The translations under genes were made by a program, and so were the position numbers. The notes beneath the pieces were generated by a model. It saw nothing but the letters and a program-made list of their open reading frames with translations, did not search any database and had not been told where the DNA came from. 64,000 nucleotides of DNA from Gammaproteobacteria bacterium (GTDB taxonomy: Bacteria; Pseudomonadota; Gammaproteobacteria; Pseudomonadales; Ketobacteraceae): contig JABLXQ010000029.1 in assembly GCA_013178375.1 (NCBI GenBank), forward strand, positions 1 to 64,000. The letters are read 5' to 3'. The number at the start of each line of letters is the position of its first letter. Within the stretch, counting starts at the first letter, position 1. Shown here one piece after another: positions 54,707 through 63,746 of the stretch.

Positions 54707-56071
54707 TTATTTCTTCACCGGCTTCAGTACGCACGGGAAGCCATCCTTCGGCACTGCCAATGGCACGATCTGGAACGGCATTTCATAACCGGGCTTGATC
54801 GTCACTTCAAACCTGCGCAGCAAGTGATACAGGAACGTCTTCGACTGGATCTCGGCGAAATTCAGGCCCAGGCATTTGTGATGGCCACCGCCGAACGGCA
54901 CCCACTGGTAGAAATGCTTCTTGTGCTCGGCGCGCTCCGGTGAAAACCGCTCCGGATCGAATTTATACGGATTGCTCCAGTATTCCGGCATGTAGTGGGT
55001 GTACAGCGGATTCACGCCCACCGCCGCATTTTTCGGAATCTTGAAGCCCTGGAATTCGCAGTCGCGGATGGCGCGGCGCGGAATGGTCGGCAGGGCCGGA
55101 TGCATGCGCAGGGTTTCGCGGAACACCAGTGACGTCTGCTCCATTTTATCCAGATCGTCGTACGTCAGATGATCCACGTTGATGGCGTTGAATTCATCGC
55201 GCAGTTTTTGCTGCCACTCGGGATGTTTCGCCAGACGATACACGATCGATGTCAGCGTGCTGGTGGTGGTGTCGTGGGCTGCGAACAGCAGGAAGATCAT
55301 GTGATCGATCACTTCCTTGTCGCTCAGCACTTCACCGTTGTCGCCGGTGGCATGGCAGATCTGGGTGAAGAAATCGTTGTTGGTGCTCTTGCGCTTTTCC
55401 GCCACCAGACCGCCGATGAATTTTTCCAGGTAACGACGGCCGCGCAGGCCTTTCCACCAGGTGTTGCCAGGGATCGGAATCCGCACCACCGCCAGCGATG
55501 CATCCACCGCCGCGATGAAGGAATCGTTCACCTTGTCCGCCTCACGCCCCAGTTTCATGCCTAGGAACAGTTGCGCGCCGCCTTCCAGCAACAGCTTTTT
55601 GATGTTGTCGAAGAACAGGATTTCCTTGTTGGCCGGCCACTTGGCCAGACGCTCGTCGAATAGCGGGCCCATTTGATCCACATAGCCTTCCAGCGCATTT
55701 TTCTTGAATGCGCCCTGCAGGATTTTGCGGTGCAGCTTGTGGTTGTCGAAATCGCGCAGCATCAGGCCGTTGGGGAACAGCTCTTCCAGTACCACGTCCC
55801 ACGCCAGCTTGCTGGAGAAGTTGTGGTCGGAATCTTTCAGCACGAATTCGTTGCCATCCGGGCCCAGCAGATTGATGACGTCCTGCATGACGGCGCGGTA
55901 ACGGAACACTTTGCCGTACTTCTTTGCCATGCGGTTGGTCAGGCCGGGAAAATCCTTCAGGAACTCAAAGGTGTAGCCAATCAGGAACGGGCCGGTATCG
56001 CCCGGAATATGAGATACCTTGTTGCTGGGTTTCTTGGGAAGCTGGGCTGCGATTTCCGCGGCGGATGTCAT
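54707..56071 (-). CDS. Cytochrome P450
   Basis: 454 residues. Heme-binding loop FGGGHHKCLGLNFAE (FxxGxxxCxG), the I-helix oxygen motif LFAAHDTTTSTLT, the K-helix ETLRMHP (ExxR) and the PERFSPERAE region are all present. Similar to CYP110/CYP120-like or sterol/fatty-acid hydroxylases. There is no N-terminal membrane anchor, so it is soluble. The start MTSAAEIAAQLPKKP is chosen by appearance; an upstream in-frame ATG is possible. No redox partner is adjacent. Confidence 0.94.
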   Translation of the reverse strand: MTSAAEIAAQLPKKPSNKVSHIPGDTGPFLIGYTFEFLKDFPGLTNRMAKKYGKVFRYRAVMQDVINLLGPDGNEFVLKDSDHNFSSKLAWDVVLEELFPNGLMLRDFDNHKLHRKILQGAFKKNALEGYVDQMGPLFDERLAKWPANKEILFFDNIKKLLLEGGAQLFLGMKLGREADKVNDSFIAAVDASLAVVRIPIPGNTWWKGLRGRRYLEKFIGGLVAEKRKSTNNDFFTQICHATGDNGEVLSDKEVIDHMIFLLFAAHDTTTSTLTSIVYRLAKHPEWQQKLRDEFNAINVDHLTYDDLDKMEQTSLVFRETLRMHPALPTIPRRAIRDCEFQGFKIPKNAAVGVNPLYTHYMPEYWSNPYKFDPERFSPERAEHKKHFYQWVPFGGGHHKCLGLNFAEIQSKTFLYHLLRRFEVTIKPGYEMPFQIVPLAVPKDGFPCVLKPVKK

Positions 56072-56178
56072 ATCGGTTGGTGCCTCGACTTTCTGGTCAT
56101 TCAATTGATTACAGCACATTCGATCCGCGCTGTTTTGACCGGGGGGAAGCGAGGTGTGGCGCTTGGCGTCAAAGCTGG

Positions 56179-56203
56179 CCGCCAGGCAACTCAATCTGGC
56201 GGC
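56179..56203 (-). repeat. Inverted repeat downstream of the EF-hand-like gene
   Basis: CCGCCAG (56179-56185) and CTGGCGG (56196-56202) form a short GC-rich stem just after the minus-strand stop at 56217. No strong T-tract follows, so it is a possible weak terminator. Confidence 0.45.
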
Positions 56204-56216
56204 TGGCGGTGGGGTG

Positions 56217-57539
56217 TCAGGACGGGTCTTTCTGGTCTTTTTCGACCTTTTCGGATTTTTGGGTCACGAATTTTTCCAGCGTGTCCACCAGCATTTCCAG
56301 CAGGGTCTTGCTGTCTTCCGGCTCTTCTGGATGCTGCATGGCGTCCAGGCGGGCCATGAAATCGCCGTGGATTTTTTCCAGCCGCTGCATGGCGTCCTGA
56401 ACGTCCTGCAGGCGCGGGTCGGTGACGGCGCCATCTGCGGCGGGCGGCACAAACTGGGCGTTGCCGAAATCGGCGGCGAAGTCTTTTTCGGCTTTCAGGT
56501 CGCGGTTGGCCAGGTCCACCTGCTGCACGGTGCCCACGGCGCCGGATTCCAGCACGAACACACCGGTGCTGCGCACCAGGCCCAGTTCCTGACCGGCACT
56601 GCCGCGCACCAGGGCAGGGGATTCAGCGCTCTGCACGCCCAGGGCGGCTACGCCGGCATCGCTCAGGCTCTGCAGGATTTCGTTGCCTTTTTCGTCGCGG
56701 GAATAGAATTTCAGTTGCGTGAAGGCGGCGTCGTTCTGGTCGAGGAAGCCGTTGCCATCGTCGTCCAGTGCCGCCAGATCGGCAAAGCCGTCGCCGCTGC
56801 GGCTGCCGAACAGTTCGCTGCCGTCGTTGATCTTGCCGTCGCCGTTGCGATCGAAGGCGATGAAGCCGCTGCCACCGGTGGCGAACGACACGGATTCGCT
56901 GCTGCCGTCGCCGTCGATATCGAAAGTGAATGCGGTGTCGGTCAACTGCGCGGCACCGCCGTGCAGGTTGATGATCAGGGGATCGGTGCGCACGGCCGCG
57001 CTGGCGAACTGGCCGCTGCCGCTCTGGAATTGCAGGCTGCTGTCCATGCGGGTGTGCAGCACGAAATCCACGGTGCGGCAGTCTGCCAGTTGCAACTGGC
57101 CTTCGATGGTGAGGGCGGAATGCTGTTCGGCTTCGTAACGGTAGGACCGGCTCAGGGTGGCAGTGACCTGGCTGGCCAGAGGCTGGCCCTGCGGGCTGAG
57201 GCGGCCGCTGCTGGCGGAACTGCCGAGGCTGGCACTGCCGGTGATACGGATGTCGCGGGAAAAAGCGTGGGATACCAGCGATTGCAGGGCTTCCTCGCGG
57301 CTGTGCACCTGCACGTTCTGTGGCTGGTCGGCGCGGCTGATCTGGCTGCGGCTGTATAGATAGCTGGACTGCGCCACCTGCAGGCGCACGTTTTCCTTGC
57401 GGGCATAGATGGCACTGATGGAGACCGGATTGCCCTGGACGGGCGCGCCACGGGTCAGGCTGCCCTGGACGCTGGTTTCTTCCCGCTCACGGCTGCTGCT
57501 GGTGCTCGCGAAACGCAGATTCGACGACTGGATGATCAT
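56217..57539 (-). CDS. EF-hand-like calcium-binding protein of unknown function
   Basis: 440 residues, starting MIIQSSNLRFASTSSSRERE; no signal peptide. Three consecutive calcium-loop-like motifs sit near the middle: DIDGDGSSESV, DRNGDGKINDGSELFG and DDDGNGFLDQND. The C-terminal 80 residues are a charged helical coil (LQDVQDAMQRLEKIHGDFMARL). Related proteins occur in many marine gammaproteobacteria with no known role. Divergent from the MBL-fold gene. Confidence 0.82.
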   Translation of the reverse strand: MIIQSSNLRFASTSSSREREETSVQGSLTRGAPVQGNPVSISAIYARKENVRLQVAQSSYLYSRSQISRADQPQNVQVHSREEALQSLVSHAFSRDIRITGSASLGSSASSGRLSPQGQPLASQVTATLSRSYRYEAEQHSALTIEGQLQLADCRTVDFVLHTRMDSSLQFQSGSGQFASAAVRTDPLIINLHGGAAQLTDTAFTFDIDGDGSSESVSFATGGSGFIAFDRNGDGKINDGSELFGSRSGDGFADLAALDDDGNGFLDQNDAAFTQLKFYSRDEKGNEILQSLSDAGVAALGVQSAESPALVRGSAGQELGLVRSTGVFVLESGAVGTVQQVDLANRDLKAEKDFAADFGNAQFVPPAADGAVTDPRLQDVQDAMQRLEKIHGDFMARLDAMQHPEEPEDSKTLLEMLVDTLEKFVTQKSEKVEKDQKDPS

Positions 57540-57698
57540 AAAGGCCCGGGGATGAAGGTTGAGGCTATATCGGGTTTATCGGCCGCACTGGAGATTTCTT
57601 GAGCATGCCGTTTGGATCGGTCACCCTGTCCTGCCATTGCCCGCGACCGGCCGGTTCCTGTAAGGTCAGCTTTTGCCCAGTCACGGCCAATATGCGGA

Positions 57699-58763
57699 AT
57701 GAAACAGTTACTGTCTGATTTTAAAGAGGGTTTTCCACTGGGTCAGGTCACGTCGCTGACCGAGAGAGTGCATGTGCTCAGCATGCCCATGCAATTTCAC
57801 CCGGGACATATCAATACCTATCTGCTGGAAGACGACGACGGCCTGACCCTGGTGGATACCGGCAACGTAGGGCCGGACAACCAGCAGTTCTGGCAGGACG
57901 TGCTGGATTCGCCCCTGGCCCGCAAGGGCGTGAAGCGGCTGCTGCTCACCCACGGCCATCCAGACCATTGCGGGCTGGCGGAATGGCTGTGCCAGACCAC
58001 CGGGGCCGAACTCTGGCTCACCGCGCCGGAACTGGATGCGGTGCGCCGGCTGTGGCGGGGGTCGCCGCTGAATTATGATCAGGTGAAGCCTTTCTTTCTG
58101 CAGTGGGGCCTGCCAGAGGAACATTTCCCCGCCGTGCAGGGCCTGCTGGACAGCTTCCGCTTCGGCACCAGCGATCTGGATGTCCCCGTGATCCGCCTCA
58201 TTGAAGAGGGCGAGATTCTCACCCTGGCGGGCCAGCCCTGGCAGGTGAAATGCGGCTTCGGCCACACGCCCAGCAACGCTACATTGTGGCAGCGCGAGAC
58301 CGGGCTGCTGATCACCGGCGATCACCTGCTGCCACGCATTTCCCCCAATATCAGCCTGTGGTGGGGCAGCAGTTCCGATCCGCTCGGTGAGTATCTGGAT
58401 TCGATCCAGACCTTTCGCGGCATGGGCGATCTGGTGGGCTTGCCGTCCCATGGCACCACCTTTGGCGACCTGGATACGCGCATCGACATGCTCACCCGCT
58501 TTCACTACAAGCGCATCCTGCGGGCGCTGGAATTCTGCCGCGATCAGCCCCGGACTGCCTATGAATGCGTGCACCCGGTGCTGGGCAAGGCTGACAATGG
58601 CGCCATGATTGCGTTGATTGCGGGGCAGGCTTTTGCCATTCTGGCGTTTCTGGAGCAGGCTGGTCTGGTGCGCCGGGTGGAGGGGGACATATTCCGCTTC
58701 CAGACCTGCCCCGACGCCGGCGAGCAACTGCACCGGCTGCCGGCCTTCGCGCAGAGGGAATAG
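57699..58763 (+). CDS. MBL-fold metallo-hydrolase
   Basis: 354 residues from the ATG at 57699. It has the zinc motif LTHGHPDHCG (HxHxDH) and further metal-ligand regions (GFGHTPSNATLW, LLITGDHLLP, GLPSHGT). The C-terminal 80 residues form a helical DUF/winged-like domain found in glyoxalase-II-like or beta-lactamase-like hydrolases. Substrate unknown. The ribosome site is weak, so the start is uncertain. Confidence 0.88.
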   Translation: MKQLLSDFKEGFPLGQVTSLTERVHVLSMPMQFHPGHINTYLLEDDDGLTLVDTGNVGPDNQQFWQDVLDSPLARKGVKRLLLTHGHPDHCGLAEWLCQTTGAELWLTAPELDAVRRLWRGSPLNYDQVKPFFLQWGLPEEHFPAVQGLLDSFRFGTSDLDVPVIRLIEEGEILTLAGQPWQVKCGFGHTPSNATLWQRETGLLITGDHLLPRISPNISLWWGSSSDPLGEYLDSIQTFRGMGDLVGLPSHGTTFGDLDTRIDMLTRFHYKRILRALEFCRDQPRTAYECVHPVLGKADNGAMIALIAGQAFAILAFLEQAGLVRRVEGDIFRFQTCPDAGEQLHRLPAFAQRE

Positions 58764-58823
58764 ACTTCCACGCTGCGCCACCCGGTTCCCGACTATAAAA
58801 ACAAGAACGACGAGGAGCGGTTT

Positions 58824-60776
58824 ATGGCATTCGGATTCAAGCGGACAGCCACGCTGTGTCTGCTGGGCGTGGTGGCTCTCCAGGCAAGCCTTCTTCATGC
58901 AAGCACACTGCAATCAAGCTCTTTTCAAACGAGCCCCCTTCAGAAAACCCATGGCGGCCGCGACCAGATCCCGGTGGATCGCCTGATCATCCGCTTCAAA
59001 CCCGCCGCCCAGGCCGCCGTGCAGCGGTCGCTGCAACCTTCCTCCGCGCAACTCCGTGAATCCATTCCTGCGCTGCAACGGCTGGCCTCGCGCCACCAGT
59101 TGCAGGGCCGGTTGTTGCGGCGTCTGGCCAACGGTTCCCATGTGGTGCAACTGGACCAGCAGCGGTCGCCGGCCGACATCGCCGCCGTCATCAGCCAGTT
59201 CATTCTCGATCCCGATGTGGACACGGTGGAAGTGGACCTGCGTATGTTCCCCGCCGCGATTCCCACCGATCCGCTCTATGTGTCGCAGTGGGCGCTGAGC
59301 GAGGCTACCGGTGGTGTGCGTCCGCAAGCGGCCTGGGATTTCACCCAGGGGCAGGGTGCCGTGGTGGCGATACTGGATACCGGTGTGCTGGCCCATTCGG
59401 ATTTGGTGGGGAATCTGCTGCCGGGCTATGACTTCGTTTCCAACGCGTTCATGGCGAACGATGGCGGTGGCCGCGACAGCGATGCCAGCGATCCCGGCGA
59501 TGCCATCGCGGCAGACGACTGCGGCAGCGGTGTGCCGGAACAGGATGAACCCAGCAGCTGGCACGGCACCCATGTGGCGGGTATCGCCGCAGCGCAGGCA
59601 TTCAACGGCATTGGCGGCAGCGGCGTGGCACCCCAGGCGGAGATTCTGCCGGTACGCGTTTTGGGCCGTTGCGGTGGCTACACCTCGGATATCGTCGACG
59701 CCCTCTACTGGGCGGCGGGTTTCAGCGTCAGTGGCGTGCCCGCCAATCCCACGCCGGCAGACGTTATCAACCTCAGCCTGAGTTCTCCGGTGGCTGCCGC
59801 CTGCAATGCCAGTTATGCCGATGCGATCAACGCCGCGCGCGGAGCGGGAACACTGGTCGTCGTGGCAGCTGGCAACGCGGCCGGCAATGCTGACACCTTC
59901 CCGCCCGGCAACTGTCCCGGTGCCTTCACCGTCACGGCCACCACGCGCCAGGGCGGGCGTGCTTTCTATTCCAATTACGGTTCGCTGGTGGATCTGGCGG
60001 CGCCGGGGGGTGCCATGCAGACCAGCACCGATCCCAATGGCATCCGCTCCACCGCCAACAGCGGTACGCAGGGGCCGGTGGCGGACAATTACATCTACCT
60101 GCAGGGCACCAGCATGGCGGCGCCCCATGTGGCCGGCGTGGCGGCATTGCTGTTCGCGGCGGATGACACGCTGACAGTGAACGCGGCGGAAACCGCAATG
60201 CGCACGGCAGCGCGGGCCTTTCCCGTCAGTTGTGTCGGCTGTGGTGCCGGGCTGGTGGATGCGAGCGCCGCGCTGGCGCTGGTGACTGGCCTTGTCACGC
60301 CCGCGGACGCTGCGGATCTGGTCCTTACCTTGAAAGGCAGCACGGGGAAATTTGTGAAAGATGCCGCCAATCCCGGGCAAGGCACCATCCAGTATCAGGC
60401 AGACGTCGCCAACAACGGGCCGGACACCGCAACAGCGGTGGTACTGACCAACGTATTCCCCGACGCCGTGGCGCTGGAAACCATCACGCCCGGCCAGGGC
60501 AGCTGCAACAGTGCCGGTACTGCCTGCGCCCTGGGCGATCTTGCCACTGGCGCCACCGCCAGCGTGACGGTGAAGGTGCGCACCACCAATTCCGCGTCGA
60601 TGCCGTTCCAGGGACAGGTCACGACAGCGACCGCCGATCCTGATTCCAGCAACAACTATGTGCTGAAGAAATTCGGTGGCGCATTGGGTTGGCTGTTACT
60701 GCCGCTGCTAGTGCTGTTGGGGCGGCGTTACCGAAACAACGGCTTACGATTTTGTATAGGGCTGGAGAAAAAATAG
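58824..60776 (+). CDS. Secreted S8 serine peptidase with probable C-terminal sorting anchor
   Basis: 650 residues. Signal peptide about 1-26, an I9-like propeptide (DRLIIRFKPAAQAAVQ to VDTVEVDLR), then the peptidase with D185 (AILDTGV), H247 (WHGTHVAG), oxyanion N351 (AAGN) and S430 (GTSMAAPHVAG). A DUF11-like beta domain (about 500-610, YQADVANNGPDTATAVVLTN) follows. The end GGALGWLLLPLLVLLGRRYR is a hydrophobic helix plus arginines, like GlyGly-CTERM/rhombosortase substrates. GAGGAG precedes the ATG. Confidence 0.92.
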   Translation: MAFGFKRTATLCLLGVVALQASLLHASTLQSSSFQTSPLQKTHGGRDQIPVDRLIIRFKPAAQAAVQRSLQPSSAQLRESIPALQRLASRHQLQGRLLRRLANGSHVVQLDQQRSPADIAAVISQFILDPDVDTVEVDLRMFPAAIPTDPLYVSQWALSEATGGVRPQAAWDFTQGQGAVVAILDTGVLAHSDLVGNLLPGYDFVSNAFMANDGGGRDSDASDPGDAIAADDCGSGVPEQDEPSSWHGTHVAGIAAAQAFNGIGGSGVAPQAEILPVRVLGRCGGYTSDIVDALYWAAGFSVSGVPANPTPADVINLSLSSPVAAACNASYADAINAARGAGTLVVVAAGNAAGNADTFPPGNCPGAFTVTATTRQGGRAFYSNYGSLVDLAAPGGAMQTSTDPNGIRSTANSGTQGPVADNYIYLQGTSMAAPHVAGVAALLFAADDTLTVNAAETAMRTAARAFPVSCVGCGAGLVDASAALALVTGLVTPADAADLVLTLKGSTGKFVKDAANPGQGTIQYQADVANNGPDTATAVVLTNVFPDAVALETITPGQGSCNSAGTACALGDLATGATASVTVKVRTTNSASMPFQGQVTTATADPDSSNNYVLKKFGGALGWLLLPLLVLLGRRYRNNGLRFCIGLEKK

Positions 60777-60920
60777 TCCGTTCAGACGTTCTGAGTACTC
60801 CTGTTCCATATTATGCTGCCAGTGCTGGCCATTGGTTCTCGGGGCCTTGTGCAGTACTGGTCAGCCTGGCGCTTCACCCTTCACGATCCAAAACAATAAA
60901 AGTATAAGGAAAACAACAAT

Positions 60921-63662
60921 ATGATGTGTCGACCAATCATCCGACGCTGTCTGTTGGTGTTGCTGGTTCTCGGACTGGCCGCCTGCAAGAAATACACGAT
61001 CGTCGAGCCCGTTGCGGACTCGCTCCATACTGCCGCCCCGGTGACATTCAAGGTCACCTACAGCAGCCAACCCGCCACCCTGCCGGCCATGCAGTTGAAT
61101 GGTTTCAGCGTCGGCTCGTATTTCACCGCCGGTGCCACCGAGGCCACAGCGTCGGGCAGCAGCCTGCAGGCCTACCTGAAGGAAGGCTACAACATCTTCC
61201 AGGTGGACCCGCCCCTCGGCCCGCAGGTGAAATTCCTCTATGACACCAAAGGCCCCGAGATCGTGGTGCTGGGTGCCGTGCAGGAAGGCAGCAACATGAC
61301 CATCAGCGGCCGTGGCATCGATGAGAAGGGTGTCGCCTCGGGAACGGTCAACTCCGCACCCATCACCTTCGCCACCGACGGTGCCTTCACGGTGACCGTG
61401 CCCAAGCAGGACGTGTACACCTACAACACGGTGGATACCCTGGGCCACACCAACACTGTCCACTATGCCGACCTGAGCCTGCAGTACGATCCGTCGCTCA
61501 CCGTGCGCATCACCCAGCACGGCCTGGATTTCGCCATGGGCCAGATCGTGAACGCCCTGAACGGCGCAGACCTGAATGCGCTGGTGGCCGGCTCCATGCT
61601 GTATGACACCACCTGGAAAGGTCTGTTTGGTGAAACCTACGGCGCCGACGGTTTCGTGCGTGACATTTCCCTGTCTGCCAATTCGTTCGGCATGGGCCTG
61701 CAGGCGGGCAACCAGGCGACGTTCGACGGCAACATCAGCAACGTCCATATCGGCCTGACCCTGCGCATGCACAACGGCTTCCTGCCACCAACCATCATCA
61801 ATGTGGGCGCCAGTGTCGGCCCGCTGGATCTGGAAGGTCTGCTGCACCTGGGCGTGCAGGATCAAACGCCCACTGTGTCCTTCAGCAATTTCGATTACAC
61901 CATCGGCAACATCGTGATCGATGACGTGCCGCCGGTGTTCCGCGAAATCCTGTCCGGCGTGTCATCGGGTATCGCCAACCTGTTCAGCGGTCCGATTTCG
62001 ACAGCGCTGCAGACCGTGCTCAACCAGGCCATTCCGAAAATGCTCAGCGGCCTGATCATGGAAAGCTACACGCTGCGGATACAGGACGACCAGGCCACCA
62101 ATTTCGACATGGCCATGGCGCTGAACCTGGAAGACATCCAGACCACCAGCGACACGCTGTACGCGGCCACCTCGGGCAACGTGATTCCCATCAATCCCAA
62201 CCTGAATATTCCGCAGCCGCTGGCGGGCACGCTGTTCACCTTCGACCAGTTGCCACCGGCCGAACTGAACGGCAATGACTTTGCCCTGTCGCTGAATACC
62301 AACGTGATCAACCAGACGCTGGCGTCGGCGCACTCGGTGGGGCTCACGCACATGAACCTGACCGGTGGCAGTGGCGATGGTGACATCGACATTCAGTTGG
62401 GTCTGCCGCGGGATGACAATTTCGGTCCGGAAGGCTCCACCCAGCGCATTCTGGTGAACATGGCGGCACCGGCAAACCTGAAGATTCAGGACGTGCAAGG
62501 CGGTGCCGAGCCGACCTTGACCGTGTACGGCCTGGAAATTCATGGCCAGACCAAGAAGAACGGTGCGTCCGTTTTCACCAATGACATCGCCGTGCGAGTG
62601 AGCGCGCAGGTAGGTCTGGTGTTGGGCCTGGGTGCAGACAACAAGCTAGCCGTGACATTCCGGCAGGCGCCCAGTGTCAAAGTGGAAGGCGTGCGCGTGG
62701 GTGAGGGTGCCTGGTCCGGCCCGGTGATCAACGCAGCAGCCAACCTGCTGGTCTCATCAGCCATCGGCGTGGTGATGGAAGAGCTGTCGCGGCCGATCGA
62801 AAACATCAAGCTGCCGACGTTCGCGTGCATGGCGTTTGATAGCGTGAACATCTCCGCCGTGGGCGGCGAGGGCGGCCACTTGAATTTGGCAGGCACCCTG
62901 ACCCAGGTGAGCGATGAATGCCAGAACGAAGTGACACCGCCGCCGGCCGTGGCTTATGGCCGTGGGGTGGGCGTGCCGATGTCCTGCGGATCGGATCAGG
63001 AATACGATGCCGGCCTGTGCTATCAGCAGTGCGCTGAAGGCTACAACGGCGTCGGTCCGGTGTGCTGGAAGGAAGAGGCCTCTTACGGTCGTGGCGTGGG
63101 CACCATTCCCAACCTGTGCGCCGCCGGCGAGGAAATGGATGCAGGCCTGTGCTATCCGGTGTGTTCCGCAGGGTATGACGGCGTAGGTCCGGTGTGCTGG
63201 TCGACCCGTCCGCTGTCCTATGGCCGTGGCGCTGGCACCATCCCCATCAACATCTGGACCGGCCAGTGCCCCACCGGCAAGGAAAACCAGGCTGGCCTCT
63301 GCTACACGTATTGCGACAGCGGTTACACCGGCGTAGGCCCGGTGTGCTGGCTGGATAACGCATCCTACGGTCGTGGCGTTGGCACCATTCCGAAAACCTG
63401 CCCGGCCGGACAGGAAAACGATGGTGGCCTGTGCTATCCGGTGTGCCAGCAGGGCTATAACGGCGTCGGTCCTGTCTGCTGGACCACATCGGCGTTGTCC
63501 TATGGCCGTGGTGTAGGCACCATTCCCAACACCTGCCACGACGGCTGGGATCGTGATGGCCTGCTCTGCTACCAGCAGTGCGCTGAAGGCTATAACGGTA
63601 TTGGCCCTGTGTGCTGGCCGGAGGCAACACAACAGGCAACACTGTCGCCGATACCGCAGTAA
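60921..63662 (+). CDS. Large lipoprotein with five C-terminal Cys-rich repeats
   Basis: 913 residues. The signal peptide ends in a lipobox LGLAAC (Cys22), followed by KK, so outer-membrane sorting is likely. Residues about 25-670 are beta-rich and unfamiliar, with SSAIGVVMEELSRPIENIKLPTF near the end. From about 678 five 43-residue repeats follow (YGRGVGTIP, LCYPVC, GVGPVCW). No catalytic motif seen. Probably surface-exposed and calcium- or disulfide-stabilised. It is downstream of the subtilase gene, 144 bases away. Confidence 0.85.
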   Translation: MMCRPIIRRCLLVLLVLGLAACKKYTIVEPVADSLHTAAPVTFKVTYSSQPATLPAMQLNGFSVGSYFTAGATEATASGSSLQAYLKEGYNIFQVDPPLGPQVKFLYDTKGPEIVVLGAVQEGSNMTISGRGIDEKGVASGTVNSAPITFATDGAFTVTVPKQDVYTYNTVDTLGHTNTVHYADLSLQYDPSLTVRITQHGLDFAMGQIVNALNGADLNALVAGSMLYDTTWKGLFGETYGADGFVRDISLSANSFGMGLQAGNQATFDGNISNVHIGLTLRMHNGFLPPTIINVGASVGPLDLEGLLHLGVQDQTPTVSFSNFDYTIGNIVIDDVPPVFREILSGVSSGIANLFSGPISTALQTVLNQAIPKMLSGLIMESYTLRIQDDQATNFDMAMALNLEDIQTTSDTLYAATSGNVIPINPNLNIPQPLAGTLFTFDQLPPAELNGNDFALSLNTNVINQTLASAHSVGLTHMNLTGGSGDGDIDIQLGLPRDDNFGPEGSTQRILVNMAAPANLKIQDVQGGAEPTLTVYGLEIHGQTKKNGASVFTNDIAVRVSAQVGLVLGLGADNKLAVTFRQAPSVKVEGVRVGEGAWSGPVINAAANLLVSSAIGVVMEELSRPIENIKLPTFACMAFDSVNISAVGGEGGHLNLAGTLTQVSDECQNEVTPPPAVAYGRGVGVPMSCGSDQEYDAGLCYQQCAEGYNGVGPVCWKEEASYGRGVGTIPNLCAAGEEMDAGLCYPVCSAGYDGVGPVCWSTRPLSYGRGAGTIPINIWTGQCPTGKENQAGLCYTYCDSGYTGVGPVCWLDNASYGRGVGTIPKTCPAGQENDGGLCYPVCQQGYNGVGPVCWTTSALSYGRGVGTIPNTCHDGWDRDGLLCYQQCAEGYNGIGPVCWPEATQQATLSPIPQ
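62952..63625 (+). repeat. Five tandem coding repeats in the lipoprotein
   Basis: Each unit follows YGRG-x-G-x-P ... C-x(9-11)-LCY-x2-C-x2-GY-x-G-[VI]-GPVCW and has four or more cysteines with constant spacing; 43-49 residues per unit. The third unit carries a five- to six-residue insert (PINIWTGQ). The repetition at DNA level is imperfect. Confidence 0.9.
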
Positions 63663-63683
63663 CAGCAGCGGTTTGGCACTGAA

Positions 63684-63719
63684 AAAAAAGAACGCCTCCT
63701 TCGGGAGGCGTTTCTTTTT
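63684..63719. terminator. Bidirectional terminator after the lipoprotein gene
   Basis: AACGCCTCC (63691-63699) pairs with GGAGGCGTT around TTCG, an A-tract before and TTTCTTTTT after. It ends the plus-strand lipoprotein and the minus-strand transporter transcripts. Confidence 0.95.
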
Positions 63720-63746
63720 GTGCATCCGGTCAGCCAGAGCAGTCGT

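Noticed and set aside
62952-63625. CRISPR-like repetition
   Set aside because: The repeats are in frame, degenerate at DNA level and longer than CRISPR repeats; they encode a protein repeat.
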